Of a stretch of 64,000 nt of DNA, positions 22,880 through 35,020 are shown piece after piece. How positions within the stretch are numbered: position 1 is the stretch's first letter; the number at the start of each line of letters is the position of its first letter. The notes beneath the pieces were generated by a model. That model worked only from the letters and a program-made list of their open reading frames with translations, did not search any database and had not been told where the DNA came from. This DNA comes from Mesocentrotus franciscanus (Eukaryota > Echinodermata > Echinoidea > Camarodonta > Strongylocentrotidae), in contig CP137675.1 in assembly GCA_037976565.1 (NCBI GenBank), positions 13,348,534-13,412,533 on the forward strand, in the 5' to 3' direction. The translations under genes were made by a program, and so were the position numbers.

Positions 22880-24064
22880 AGGTGGTCTGTTGTGTAATCT
22901 GAATAACTTATCTTGTTGAGAATTGTCTCAGCTACAACATATCAAAATTTAAGACACAATAGAGCAACAAAAAGCGAGATACTGCTCAAAGAACAATGTC
23001 ATGTAGATTCACGAAATTCACCTTCCATAGGCAAAACACGCAAGTTAAGAACATTCTGACATGTCGCCTTCAAATGAAATTTTTACACTGATAACTTCAT
23101 CAAAATGAAAAATAGCGAATACGGCACTTGTAGAACATTGTCTTAGCTACAACATATGGAAATTTAGAAGAAAATTGATCAATATTAGGAGAGAAACGAT
23201 CAATTTTCCATAAATTTGCTGACGTCATAATATGCAAATTCGTTTTTTGAGTTCAAAGGCCATTATGATGATGTCACGGTGTACTTAATGGCCAAATGAG
23301 ACATGAAATCACATCTACAATTCATACTCTATCTACATATAACAAGAAAATTAGGGGTCAACGGACTTCCTAAAGAGCTATAATGGATTTTGTATAGGCA
23401 TGTTCTTGGCAACATATGCTATGTATTACAAGAGCTCGCACGTATGGACATTTATCTTGAACGGACGCTCATTTCGTTATTAATGGCCATAAAGAGATAA
23501 ACATGGAATCAAATTGTTCGGAGAAAAATGGGAAATATCATCATAGAAAAAAAAATGGCGATTCTATGTTGTGTACGGCAAAGACGAGCGAAATCATGCG
23601 CGCACTCGCGTGGGCGCGTTTTTTTGCGAAATGCTTAAAATGACCTGAAACGTACTCTAATTTGAATAAAAAATGATTTTGAGCATTTTGATATTTTTTT
23701 TCGCGCGCACTGACGCACGGAAGTATGCGTACGCGCGCGTTTATTAACCTGAAAATGACCGGATGGATATTGACCTTGATATTGGGAAATATGAATGAGA
23801 AATGAATTTCCGTTATGAAGATATGATCATAAGTTGATTTTCACAAAATCGCGCGTGGATGACGTCATGATAACCTGATGAATATGAAAATGTTGCAGAC
23901 ACATCTTAGGACAATGACCTATGACTGTGCCAAAATTGAAAGAAATTGACTGCATTGATCTAAGAGTTATCGTCTGCACAAAAAAGTGGAGAAATAAATG
24001 AAAATAAATAAAGAAGAAAAATTCTGACGAAATCAATAGGTGGTCTGTCGTTGACAGACCACCT
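22880..24064. mobile_element. 1185-bp non-coding element with AGGTGGTCTGT inverted ends
   Basis: AGGTGGTCTGT at 22880 and ACAGACCACCT ending at 24064, flanked on both sides by AATT. A second end-like hairpin (AGGTGGTCTGT-CGTTG-ACAGACCACCT) forms the right terminus. Absent from the matching place in unit 2 (around 54030), which supports insertion. No frame over 70 codons; GC-rich CGCGCG patches lie near 23590-23740. Confidence 0.75.
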
Positions 24065-24385
24065 AATTAAAATAAATCAGTAAGCAGGTCTATTCACCAG
24101 CCCTAAATCTAAGGTACTGAATTGAGACTTACCGCATCGTATGAAGCTTGGGAAGAACCAAACGAAGAGACACGACATCCATAGTTTTCCACTCCACACC
24201 GGTTTCCCAAGAGCAGGTGACGCCATATTTCACGTGCAGTACCAATGACGCATCTGCTTAATCTGTACTCTTGAATGGCCCTATGAAATATGGAATGAAC
24301 CGCTTATGTGCATGCGTACAATACAGAAAGAGGAAGTCAACGAATAGAAATGAGGGAGAGGGCCATGCAATTCAAACAAACTAAC
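24065..24385. other. Paralogous block continues, no gene
   Basis: Matches 54030-54360 (TTGAGACTTACCGCATCGTA and onward). Nothing coding is seen. Confidence 0.7.
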
Positions 24386-25600
24386 GCCAAATACATGCAT
24401 TATCGCTTGCTTTGAATGTAGTCTGCCAATACAGACTCTAAATTCTGCAAATAGAACGCAGGAATAATAAGATACATAAATAGGCTTCTTTGTCTTCGAT
24501 TAACTCTAAATCATATTCAATTACTTTTTTTTGTAAACACACAATATATGTTTATGTACTCATCAATTAGCAAGTAGAATATTTGTATATAATTTATGGA
24601 TATACTGTATATGATGGAATTTGTTTTGAAAATAAAGAACCCTGTGGAAGGGAGAAAAAAAGGAGAATATTTGATACGCCAAATTTGTATAAAGACTGAA
24701 AAGTGTTTGTATCTGCAAACTATCACTAGACACCAGCCAATTGACGTAGTGTATAACAGATTGAGCTTTCCAACCCTTTCTCATTTACTCTCCTCCAAAT
24801 CCGTACATCGGAGGCATGGGGGTGCAAGAAAGGGGCTGACCAGATACATTGACTGTGTTGGGAGGATACCTTCCCTCTCTTTTATCAATTTACGGGTACG
24901 CCACTTGGGTATGCACAGCTAGGTATAGGTTTTAAGATAACGGAGGCGTAGCCCGATCCGATGGGGGAGAGAACGGAGCGAAGTGGGACATGATTTTGTT
25001 TGGATTTTATGCAATTAATCATTCAAAAAGAGCTGTTGACCGGAGAGAAAGGGGTCACCTCATGAGAAGTGGGGGCAGTCAGGAAGTGGGACAAAATCAT
25101 CAAAAATGCAATAAAATCAATATTTTTACAGATGATTTTCCCAAATTAAGTTCTGGAGAGGTCAAGGGTAATAAATCACTTTAAAGTAAGAACATTTTAC
25201 AGTCGCTTCTTAAACTGACCTAAAGATAAAACCCTACGTAAGAATATTGAATAAACTGATGAGCTGTTTTGTCAAGTACAATGTGAATTTCAACTTTGAT
25301 TTTTACAATAACACCGATTTTTCATAAAATTCAAACTATGATTGATATACACAATTTTGTCTAAAGTATTTTGAACAATCTATAAACAGGTATTGCTTGA
25401 CATATGCTTATAATATTTAAAAAGGTATAATTGATACATTTTAATGTAAAATGTCTATGGATCATGATTGATTAAAATTGGTGTTCCTATTATAAACAAA
25501 ATGTAACTTGGGTGAAATGGACAAAGTGTCCCAGTTCCTCTCCCATAGGGTAAAACAGCAAAGTACCCCCAACAAATGGTTTTAAAGTTTTCATCAATGT
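24386..25600. other. Segment present in inverted orientation in unit 2
   Basis: Appears as the reverse complement in three consecutive pieces at about 55840-56330, 57365-57560 and 58700-59000, in reversed order. No supportable gene. Confidence 0.75.
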
Positions 25601-26960
25601 GAAATATTATATGATGGTTCAAATCAATTGTTGATAGTTAACAGAAAAAAACTGCAATTGATACGTAATATGCACTTTGCTCTACTTCAACTCTGAACAT
25701 TTCTGCAGAAACCATCTTTCGCAAGATTTTCGAAATTACCCAGTGCTCAATCAAGCATAATATATGGCTAACGGTTTTAATACCATCTGACTGAATAGAC
25801 CATGACCAATACTTCAACAAAAAATTATGCAGATATAAGTGTTTACTTTTACGTATATTCAGTGTTATCTTCCCCATTGAAGATGAACGTTATATTTCAT
25901 GGTTTAAAAGAAAAATTATAGTACACTCTATTTAGTCAGTTTTTCATTTAATGACGTTGCTTCCGCCAAGCGAGTTGAATGGTGAATGATTATTTTGGTG
26001 GACATTTTGATTCCGAGTGTCTTATTTCAAATATTATAGTTGACTTAAAGAGAAAGTTGAGTTCTGGTGAGGGGCGAAAAATAATTTGTGATTGTTATCA
26101 TTGTTATTATGCAAGTGCGGAAGAACATCAGAGACAAAATGTTCTCTGAAAAGAATGGCTCTTCCAGTGCCTTCATATTCTAAATATCACGAGTAACAGC
26201 TATTAAAAAATGAGGCCCGATTTTTATGCCACATGTTTGTGTAGTCCCATATACAATTTTTCTGTGTACAGTGCTTGTTACTTTACCAAGACTGGGCCAA
26301 ATTTCTTATTAGTTTGATAACTCCATAACCTTGCAGTACACACCAATACTTATATGCTACATGACCAACTTTTTTCTGACCGATTCCACACCATTTCTTT
26401 CACAATGCAATCGCATGACCCACACTCAACTTTATCTTTAACCCTTCATTCTTTGTCTTGTTGTTTGTTAATCAAATGGGATTCAGTCATAATGATATAT
26501 AACATTTACCTACTTTTCAAATAACAATAATCCACGAGTCTAAATTTTATTCAAAAAGAGTTAAAAAAGAAAATACAAAAACCCCGTGAATTTGAAAATA
26601 ATTTACAGACACCTGTAATTTATTCCATTTGTTTTATTTCTTGTCCAATCAGAAAATAGCAAAAAGATGAAGATTTATTTATCATTACGCAACATTTGCG
26701 TATTAAACACAGCAATTAAATACATCGAAATTTCTCATCGTTGAAAGACTGAAACATTTTTTGTGCGTAGACCAATCCTTTGTATTACCCCAAGGTCAAT
26801 CTTGACATGCACGAACAAATTTGAAACACAGGCATGAAAGACATTACATTCATCAGTTGCATATAGATGGAAGACACATGATCCATTGCAAAATAAATCT
26901 ATGAAAGACCTAATAATTTTTACAGTAGTAATCTTAATGTACCGGTCTGGAAATCCGTTC
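25601..26960. other. Paralogous block, direct copy at 62945-64000
   Basis: Shared text includes CTCAAATCAATTGTTGATA-type sequence, the AACAACTGCAATTGATAC region, and TTATTTATCATTACGCAA near 26675. No gene. Confidence 0.7.
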
Positions 26961-27626
26961 TCAAGGGAGTCACTCAACCACTAGCTTGAAGTGGGTTCCA
27001 TTATAATTTTGGAGTGAATTCAACTCCAAAACGAAGTGATCGCTGATATGGATTCCCACTTCTCTACATGAAGAGAATATGAGCAGAATCAGAATTGAAT
27101 CTAATCATAAGGATAAGTACAACATCGTACATCAATTTGTTCTGTCAATTTCCACTAGCAATTGCAATATATATCACATTTATAAAAGGGACTATTACTA
27201 TTAATATTTTATTATTAATATTATTTTTGCTAGTTATTATCAGTATTATTATTGATATTATTTTTATTTATCATGATTTTTATCAATATTATCATGATTA
27301 TTAATATCATTATTATTATTATTAGTAGTAGAAGTAGCATTATCATTGCTTGTAAGAAATGAGCCATTAAATAAATGGCTTTGAATAGAGCTATTCAGTC
27401 GATTTCTTTTGAGATAATTATCATTATTTTCTATTTTGATATGTATGTATATATGCTTTTAATACGGCAACAATATAACATACCAAACTTAACCGATCAT
27501 TATCTTAGTTATTATCATTATTATCATTATCATTACTATAGTTACTATCATTATCGTCATTATTAATACATTTTTTGTTACTATTTTATCACCGTCCATT
27601 CAACACTAAAACTTCACAAGACATCA
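26961..27626. repeat. TTA/ATT-rich low-complexity stretch
   Basis: Irregular ATTATTATC and TATTATT runs around 27190-27340 and 27500-27570. The short frames here are low-complexity artefacts. Confidence 0.75.
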
Positions 27627-28047
27627 GGCCCGTTCACACATAACATTTAGTGCGATTTGAATCGCGATGCAAAGATCGATTTTTTTTTGCGACCGCTCAC
27701 ACATGTCAATTTAGTGCGAATCGGATCGCGATGCAAAGATTAATTTTTGGGGGCGACCATTCACACACAGGGAGAATCCTCGCTCGACGGCAAGAACGTC
27801 CGAACTGCGCATGCGTGAATCTCGACGATGTTAAGCGCGCTTGGAATCCTGGGTTAAATAAATCGCTTTTTGATTCTCAAATCCATTCACACACACAGCG
27901 CCCGGCAAACTATCGCGATTATTTTGAAAAATCGCAAGACTTACTGCGAATTGGATCGCGATACGAGTCGCGAATATTAGTGAAATTATTCTGTCCACAC
28001 GTACGTACACGCAAAATAAACTTTTTTTCTGTAGGTGTGAACGCCCT
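27627..28047. mobile_element. MITE with GGSCGTTCACAC ends
   Basis: Left end GGCCCGTTCACACA; inverse right end GTGTGAACGCCC. The interior has repeated CGGATCGCGATGCAAAGA-type text (two direct copies near 27660 and 27725). About 420 bp, no coding capacity. Confidence 0.7.
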
Positions 28048-29515
28048 TATTTAAAAGTTAAAACAGTTAGTACTAATTTTCCTTCATATATATAACGAAT
28101 GAAAGTCTCACCGTAAATATTTAATATTTCATGTCTTGTACACAATATTATAATCTAATATTTTCAAAGCAATTGTTGCGCATTTTTTCTACGTTTTTCT
28201 ACGTTAAAACTTTACAAATATTAAGCACATTTACAAAAGTAATATGTTGTAGGAAAAATTAGCGCAAAAGCAGGTAATCAAAAACACCACACACGAAAAC
28301 CATATGTATAAGCATGTTCTAAGGGAGTGTCTGTGTACCATCTGAATATATACGAATATCATCATACAGATATTCTGCCAATATTTCAAGGATTTTCCAT
28401 CTTTCAAATTTTTGAATACGCAATTTTTTTATAGTATCACAGCACGAGATATTTATTTATCTCCACAAACTATAAAACCAAGTAAATACTTTCTGCCAAA
28501 AGTAGGCATAAAGTCTGAGTAGATAATTAGAAATAAAGTTTCATAATATAGTCATTAGAAGTAGTACATAGAAGTAATAGAGTCATGTCGAAATGTATAT
28601 AGAATTCTGTGGTTCGCTTAGGATTAAAAAAAATATATAATAAATCTATTTTCCTATATGATTAGTTTTTTTTTATTTGAAGAGGGCAACATGTACGTAA
28701 ATTATTTAATGTTTATCGAAAGTTGGTTTTCAAGGTCTCGATAAACATTAAATGGTTCGTTTAGGATAAAAAATAATATAATAAATCTGTTTTCCTATAT
28801 GATTAGTCTTTTTATTTTATTTGAAGAGGGCAACATGTACATAAATTATTTAATGTTTATCGAGACCTTTAAAAAACCAAAGTTATGTAAAAGAAATCGC
28901 ATTTTAAAAAGCAGCAAAAGCATTACATCAATTTTAAATCTTATAAGTTATTGTTTGTTAATATCTTGACGAGTATTCACAACGGAACTTTGTCTATGTA
29001 TGTTATAATTTGGGGAAATATTTTTTTAGGCGTTAATTGATGCTGAAAAGGGGAAAATATAATTGCCAGTCAAAGAGCATGCAAGGTTGACAATATCTGT
29101 CAGATTTTGAAACGACGGCATTTGCTCCGTGCTTCATTTAACCAAAAATACAAGGCTAGGGTTAATTTTTAAAGCTGGTTGAAGGTTAAATTTAAAGTTA
29201 GGACATTAGCACATATTTTGAAGGGCCAAGGAGCTACTTATCCACCTCCTGACAAAATTCCATCAATCAAACATAAACAATAATTATAACTCAAATTTCA
29301 TTTAAATATTGAAATAATTGGAGGGAATGTCATCAATGCTTTTGCAACCTCGTGAATAGTAATCCTTTCAAATAACTGTTCTGCTTGGTTGCAAATCGGT
29401 GTCACACAACGGTAATGTCGAGCATCGGTCATAAAGCCGACTTTTAAAAAATACAGAGAAACTGGGGTATACGTATCCAGATACGCCATTGGGTAAGGGT
29501 TAGTGTCGAGTAGAA
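28048..29515. other. AT-rich region without a gene, one direct repeat
   Basis: A block of about 100 bp (GGTTCGCTTAGGATTAAAA through AAATTATTTAATGTTTATCG) occurs at 28610-28715 and 28750-28862. Between and after them lie inverted pieces of CGATAAACATTAA. Nothing coding. Confidence 0.65.
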
Positions 29516-30660
29516 TGTTTGGTCCTGTGTTAAAGTAAGGAATTTAGTTGATGTTGGGACTGAGCAATTATCGTCGAAGCGTCTGTGGTAGTTTAGAGAT
29601 ATGTATGTGTGGTGTATGTGAATGAATATTGTAAAGGCGTGTTCACTAATCACACAACAACATAACTCTATTTTTATTTTAGCTACGAGGAAGCAAGGTT
29701 GAACTGACAATAAAATACAGTAACAAAAGTATTCCCTTTTCGTTATTTTATTGGGTACTGAATAATGCAGACTGAACACTTGCAAAGTGCAGTCATGCAA
29801 GCAAATAAATGCAATAAATATATAAAGCTTACGACAGAGTGAAATGATGTCGAAAGTCCAATGAAGATGATGGATGAAACGAAGGAAGGAGCTCACGCGA
29901 TGATGGTGCGGAGGCTTGATGGCGGAGATGTAGCTTCGTTGTCGTGGCTGAAGAGCCGTGAAGAATCTCGACGCTGACGCTCGTGATGATGATGATGAAG
30001 AAGCTCTCAGGCGAGAAGAGAAGAGAAGAAAAGTGGCGCTCGAAGACGAAGCAGTGAGTCGCTCGATGTCGGGAGGCCAGAGAAGAAATGCAGACATCAA
30101 AGCCGGTGGTAATGCTGAGCAGTGAGTCGCTCGATGAATGAGCCGGACTTTGATGGAGAAATTCATCAGAGTTTCAGTGAGTCGAACTCAGTGATGAACT
30201 GTCAGACGAACTACGGTGAGGTCGAGCTCGTGTGGGAAAGAGCTACCGGAACGAAGAAACTGGCAGCTCCCAGCGGAGAATCAAGCGCCCTGTCGGTCCC
30301 GATTATACTGTTCCACTGGGAGACTGCCATCCCGCTGAAGACGGCAGAGAAAGAGTTGACGTGCCGTAAAAGAGGTGATAGGCACGGAAGAGAATCAGCC
30401 CGGAGAGAAAATCATGCAGAGACGTGTGACTCAACTGAAGATGGATGCAGGAGTTGTTGACTCGACCGAGGTGTAAGCGGGAGTGAAGAAAACCTCGTGG
30501 CGTTGAAAATACGCGGGTGAGCGGTGCGCGGAACCACGATGCGCGATTGGAGGGATAAACACACGTGGTCCGAATAATGAATATAAATAAGTAACATGAC
30601 GGAAAATTACTGTGAACATGAATGTACAATAAAAGTAGAGCGAATGTATGAGTCGCTACA
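29516..30660. mobile_element. Candidate solo LTR, 1145 bp, 6-bp target duplication
   Basis: Starts TG (TGTTTGGTCC) and ends CA (GTCGCTACA), with GTAGAA at 29510-29515 and 30661-30666. Read on the minus strand it begins TGTAGCGACTC, a typical LTR-like start. Minus-strand CCAATAAAATAACG near 29745 could be a poly(A) signal. The interior has no retroviral-type frame. The long minus-strand frame through it is Ser/His-rich and looks spurious. Confidence 0.6.
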
Positions 30661-30883
30661 GTAGAACCCCTTAATCCTTAGTCACACCGCTAAAAATGAC
30701 TCTGTACCAACACAGATCCGATGGATTCTTGGTCATAGGGATAATCATGTAATGCGGTTATTTTATTTTTATTTGTTATCATTATTATTATTATTATTAT
30801 GATTATGATTATTAGCATTATTATTATTATTTTTTTTTTTAGAGGGGGGGGGGGGATGTTTTTGTTTTGTTTTTGTTTCTGGT
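30661..30883. repeat. TTA microsatellite, poly-T and poly-G run
   Basis: (ATT)n around 30780-30830, T run at 30830-30840, G run at 30843-30855. Confidence 0.85.
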
Positions 30884-30889
30884 TTTATT
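30884..30889 (-). terminator. Candidate poly(A) signal of SRCR gene 2
   Basis: Minus-strand AATAAA about 140 bp after the stop codon of the transmembrane exon. Confidence 0.55.
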
Positions 30890-31026
30890 CTGGTGTTGGT
30901 GTTGTCGGTGTGTCTGGAGTATTGGTGTGTTGTTTACCTAGGCAATGGCAGAAGGTTTAGGTATGCATCGTGTGGATATATAGGCCTACACTTAGTTTGT
31001 TGACACACCACACCATTCTTTCCATT

Positions 31027-31241
31027 CTATGCAGGGGCTGTTAGAGTGTTGGTGCCTGCAGGATGAGCACTCAGGGTATTGAGAGGAATCGCTGGTTCCG
31101 ATGGCTGGGGTGTAACGGCCGTCTTCGATTTACTGCAGGTCCAACATACGGCTATGATGGCAAACATTGTCAGCAAGGACAAGCACACACCTACAGATGC
31201 AATGACGCTCACGACATGTGAAGATGTTTTCACTGGAGAAT
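31027..31241 (-). CDS. Terminal exon of SRCR gene 2: transmembrane helix and cytoplasmic tail
   Basis: Acceptor TTTGTCTTGCAG ends at 31242. The exon reads in phase 1, matching the SRCR exons. The peptide begins DSPVKTSSHVVSV and runs into a hydrophobic helix (VIASVGVCLSLLTMFAIIAV). A CW-TCSKSK stop-transfer stretch and a Pro/Thr-rich tail of about 35 residues ending TLTAPA, then TAG, follow. It lies 3' of six SRCR exons on the same strand. This predicts a type I membrane receptor with extracellular SRCR domains and a short tail lacking an obvious ITAM-like tyrosine motif (no tyrosine seen). Confidence 0.8.
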
Positions 31242-31394
31242 CTGCAAGACAAACAATGAAATAAGCAATTAGAGATTATTTTTTTGTTTAATCGTTATTG
31301 AAAGGATAGTTTACTATTTGTTCTTGTTTGAATTTAAGGAAGTGTACTCGTGTTGTTTTTGAAAGGAAACAGAAGAGAGCTGAACATCACATAG

Positions 31395-31870
31395 TTCTTT
31401 CCATATCCGGACACCTACCCCCTGGACATCCACCCCCCGGATAACCACCCCTAAGATAACCACCCTCTAGGACCACTACCCCCTAGGACAACTACCCCCT
31501 AGGGCAACCACCCTCTAGAACAACTACCCTATAGGACAACTACCCCCGGACAACTAACTCCAGACAACTACCCCCTAGGACAACTAACTCCCAGGACAAC
31601 TACCCCCGGACAACTACCCCCGGACAACTATTCCCTACGACAACCATCCTCTAGGACAACTATCATAGGAGGTAGTTGTCTGGGGATAGTTGTCCAGGGG
31701 GTAGTTGTCCTAGGGGGTAGTTGTCCTAGGGGGTAGTTGTCTGGGGGTGGTTGTCCGGGGGTTAGTTGTCCTAGGGGGAGTTGTCCTAGGGGGTGGTTAT
31801 CTGGGGGTAGTTGTTTGGAGGTAGTTGTCCGGGGGTAGTCGTTAGAGAGTAGTTGCCCTAGGGGGTAGTT
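31395..31870. repeat. Inverted minisatellite: ACAACTACCCCC array facing its complement
   Basis: About 20-bp units (GGACAACTACCCCCTAGGA) run on the plus strand to about 31660. They then flip to GTTGTCCTAGGGGGTAGTTG units to 31870. Located in the last intron of SRCR gene 2. The repetitive frame on minus is not a gene. Confidence 0.9.
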
Positions 31871-32032
31871 TAGAGCTCTTTGGAGCTGCAACAGTTTTGA
31901 AGATATTTACAAAGAATATTGGAATAATTAGGTCGCCTATACATTGGAAAAATGTACATGTACCTTTTAACGAGGGTTCTTTCTATACACAAGAAAAGGC
32001 GCTGTGAATAAATAAGAGTGCTCGCAACCTAC

Positions 32033-32356
32033 CTCCACAGTAAACTCCAGCATCTTCAGAATGTCCACAGTTGTGGTTGCCCCATCCGTCATTAAAGCAA
32101 TCACTCAACGTGGATTCATATCCCAAACAGTCGACATAATCAAGGTATATTGGGCCAGATCCTTGTCCGTATGTACCACCACTCCTGGCTTCACCAACAT
32201 CACCTAAGTATCCAAGCTGTCGACAAACGACCCTCGCGTCAAGGTCATCCCAACTGTCATCACATACTGTCCCCCATTGGCCATTGTAGTAGATCTCAAC
32301 CCTGCCTTGAAATGAGTTGTACCCGTCTTCCAGCCGGATTTCTCCCTCTATTTCAT
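32033..32356 (-). CDS. SRCR domain exon, cluster 2, last before the transmembrane exon
   Basis: 324 nt and phase 1-1; acceptor at 32357-32358, donor 32027-32032. Reads [38 protein letters not shown], then [37 protein letters not shown] and EDAGVYCGG. Six cysteines. It lacks the NES sequon of cluster 1. The cluster 2 signature is [21 protein letters not shown] and GSGPIYL. Confidence 0.9.
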
Positions 32357-33024
32357 CTTTCAAAATAAATGAAACGAAGGTATAAGACCTCTAGTATGGG
32401 CCTGCCCCGAAATATTCACCCCCACTTTAGCCGTACGATGTGACCCCTCAGTGCCAGAAGGTTATAGGCTCGACCATAGTCGTCGCGTTTAACCCCGAGA
32501 GTCCCCAAAACAAATACCAAAGCCGGGTAGTCTTCATACCATGTACCTCAATTACCAAACTTTGTCAGTAGAAAGTAATAAAACTGGACATTACTAAACA
32601 TACGAACGCACACAAAAGAAAACAAACAAAAAAATTCTTCGGTATGGGATGTCAGATACCCCCGCCCCAAAAAGAAATGGAATCAATTTTTCTTTTTAGG
32701 CCCAAGTACCACATTTTGTCATGAGAAAAGTTGCGACTATACATTGTAAAAACATTAGAACTGAAAAAGAAAATCACGCTTTTCTGCCCCTAAATTCTTT
32801 GGTATAGGTTAAGATAGATAATTGTGTGATTAAGTCGAAGAAAAAGTTTCCATGGAGATATTTGGAGCTCTTTGGAGCTGCAACAGTTTTCAAGATATTT
32901 ACAAAGAATTTTGGAATAATGAGGTCGCCTATACATTGGGAAAATGTACATGTACCTTTAAATGAGGGTTCTTTGTATCCACAAGAAAAGGCGCTGTAAA
33001 TAAATATGAATGCTCGCAACCTAC

Positions 33025-33348
33025 CTCCACAGTAAACTCCAGCATCTTCAGAATGTCCGCATTTGTGGTTGCCCCATCCGCCATTACTGCACTCAATCAG
33101 ACTGGATTCAGATCCCCAACAGACGACATCATCAAGGTAAATCGGGCCAGATCCTTGTCCGTATGTTCCACCACTCCTGGCTTCACCAACATCACCTAAG
33201 TATCCAAGCTGTCGACAAACTACCCTTGCATCAGAGTCACCCCAAAAGTCATCACAGACTGTCCCCCATCGGCCATTGTAGTAGATCTCAACCCTGCCTT
33301 GAACTGAGCTGTACCCGTCTTCCAGCCGGATTTCTCCCTCTATTCCAT
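33025..33348 (-). CDS. SRCR domain exon, cluster 2
   Basis: 324 nt and phase 1-1; acceptor TTTTGACAG (33349-33350), donor 33019-33024. Carries [49 protein letters not shown]; six cysteines. D to G in the WDD motif is unusual among its siblings. Confidence 0.9.
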
Positions 33349-35020
33349 CTGTCAAAATAAATGAAACGAAGGTATAAGACCTCTATAGTATGAAACTGCC
33401 CCGAAATTGTCACCCCATTTTAGCCGTAAGATTTGACCCCTCATTGCCAGAAAGGTTATAAGCTCGAACGTAGTCATCATGATTATCCCAGAGAGTCCCC
33501 AAATTAAACCCCAAAGCCGGGTCGACTTCATGCCATGTACTTAAATCACCAAACTTTGTCAGTAGAAATTAATAAAAATGGACATTACTATTAAAACACA
33601 CACACACACTCACACACACACACAAAAAAGTAATAAAACTGGACATTACTAAACACACGAACGCACACAAAAAGAAAACAAACAAAATATTCTTAAGTAT
33701 GGGATGTCAGATACCCCCAAAAAAAAAAAAAAAAAAAGAAGAAATGGAATCAATTTTTCTTTTTAGGCCCAAGTACCACATTTTGTCATAATAAATAATA
33801 TAATAATAATAGGCATTTATATAGCGCCGTCTATCTAGACAATTCTATTCCGAGGCGCACAAGAAAAATAGGAAGAATAAGAGAAGTTTGGATGAGTGTC
33901 ATAGTTCAAAGTACAGGTATTGTTAAAAAAGATGAGATTTCAGCTTGGATTTAAAGGTCTCTAAGGAAGTTATGATACTCAAATTTAATGGTAAATTATT
34001 CCAAAGAGAAGGTGCTGCAGCTGAAAAGGCCCTTTCACCACAGGCTACTCGCGTCTTGGGGATCTTAAGAAGATGCTGGTGTGATGGTCTTAGACTACGA
34101 GCTGGTGTATATTTATGCATAACAAGGTCTTGTAAATAGTTTGGTGCCAATCCATTTACAGCCTTCCATGTGAGGAGAAGGATTTTGAATTCTATGTGCT
34201 TGCGGATTGGCAACCAGTGCAGCCTTCTGGGAACATGAAAAATGTGATCATATTTAGATGTCCCTGATAAAACCCTAGCAGCTGCATTCTGAGCATGTTG
34301 AAGTTTGTCAAGATTGCGTGAAGTAATACTGAAAAAAAGAGCATTGCCAATATCTGATCGAGATAAAACAAAAGCATGTATAAGCATAGCAGCAGACTTT
34401 TGGTCAAGATCTTTTTGCATGCTGTTAACATTATGGATGTTAGAATACACCGATTGACAGATGTTCTTCACATGGGCATCCATTCACATGTTCTCATCAA
34501 ATATAACACCGAAATTTCGAACTGCTGGAGCAGCCCGAATCTGGGAGTAACCAATCTGTATATTATGGTCCTTGATCAAATGATGTTGTGACTTAGAAGT
34601 AACTATAAGCAACTCTTTTTTACTCTCATTTAATTTCAACCTATTCATGAGCATCCATGACCACATATCTTCTATAGTAGCCTGTAGGCGATGCCTGGCA
34701 GACATTTCACTTGCAGGGTCGGATGGGTCAAAGGAAACGTACAATTGTGTATAATCTAACTGCATACAGATGAATGCTTACGCCATGTTTATGAGCAATT
34801 TTTGCAAGAGGACTAGAATAAGTGCTAAAAAACAATGGCCCGACGACTGACCCTTGCGGCATGCCAAAAGGAATCTTAACGGGAGATGACAAAGTTTCAC
34901 CGATGTTAACAACTTGTGATCTTTTATCAAGATATGATGCAATCCAGTCGAGCACAACCCCTCCTATGCCAAAACACTTTCGTTTCAGTAACAATTCATG
35001 GTCAACAGAGTCAAAGGCTG

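Noticed and set aside
27095..27566. Ile/Tyr-rich membrane-like frames
   Set aside because: Arise from TTA/ATT low-complexity sequence.
29444..30166. 240-codon minus-strand frame
   Set aside because: Low-complexity Ser/His-rich composition, crosses the solo LTR boundary, no domain or splice support.
31628..31891. Pro/Thr/Leu-rich minus-strand protein
   Set aside because: Translation of the minisatellite array only.
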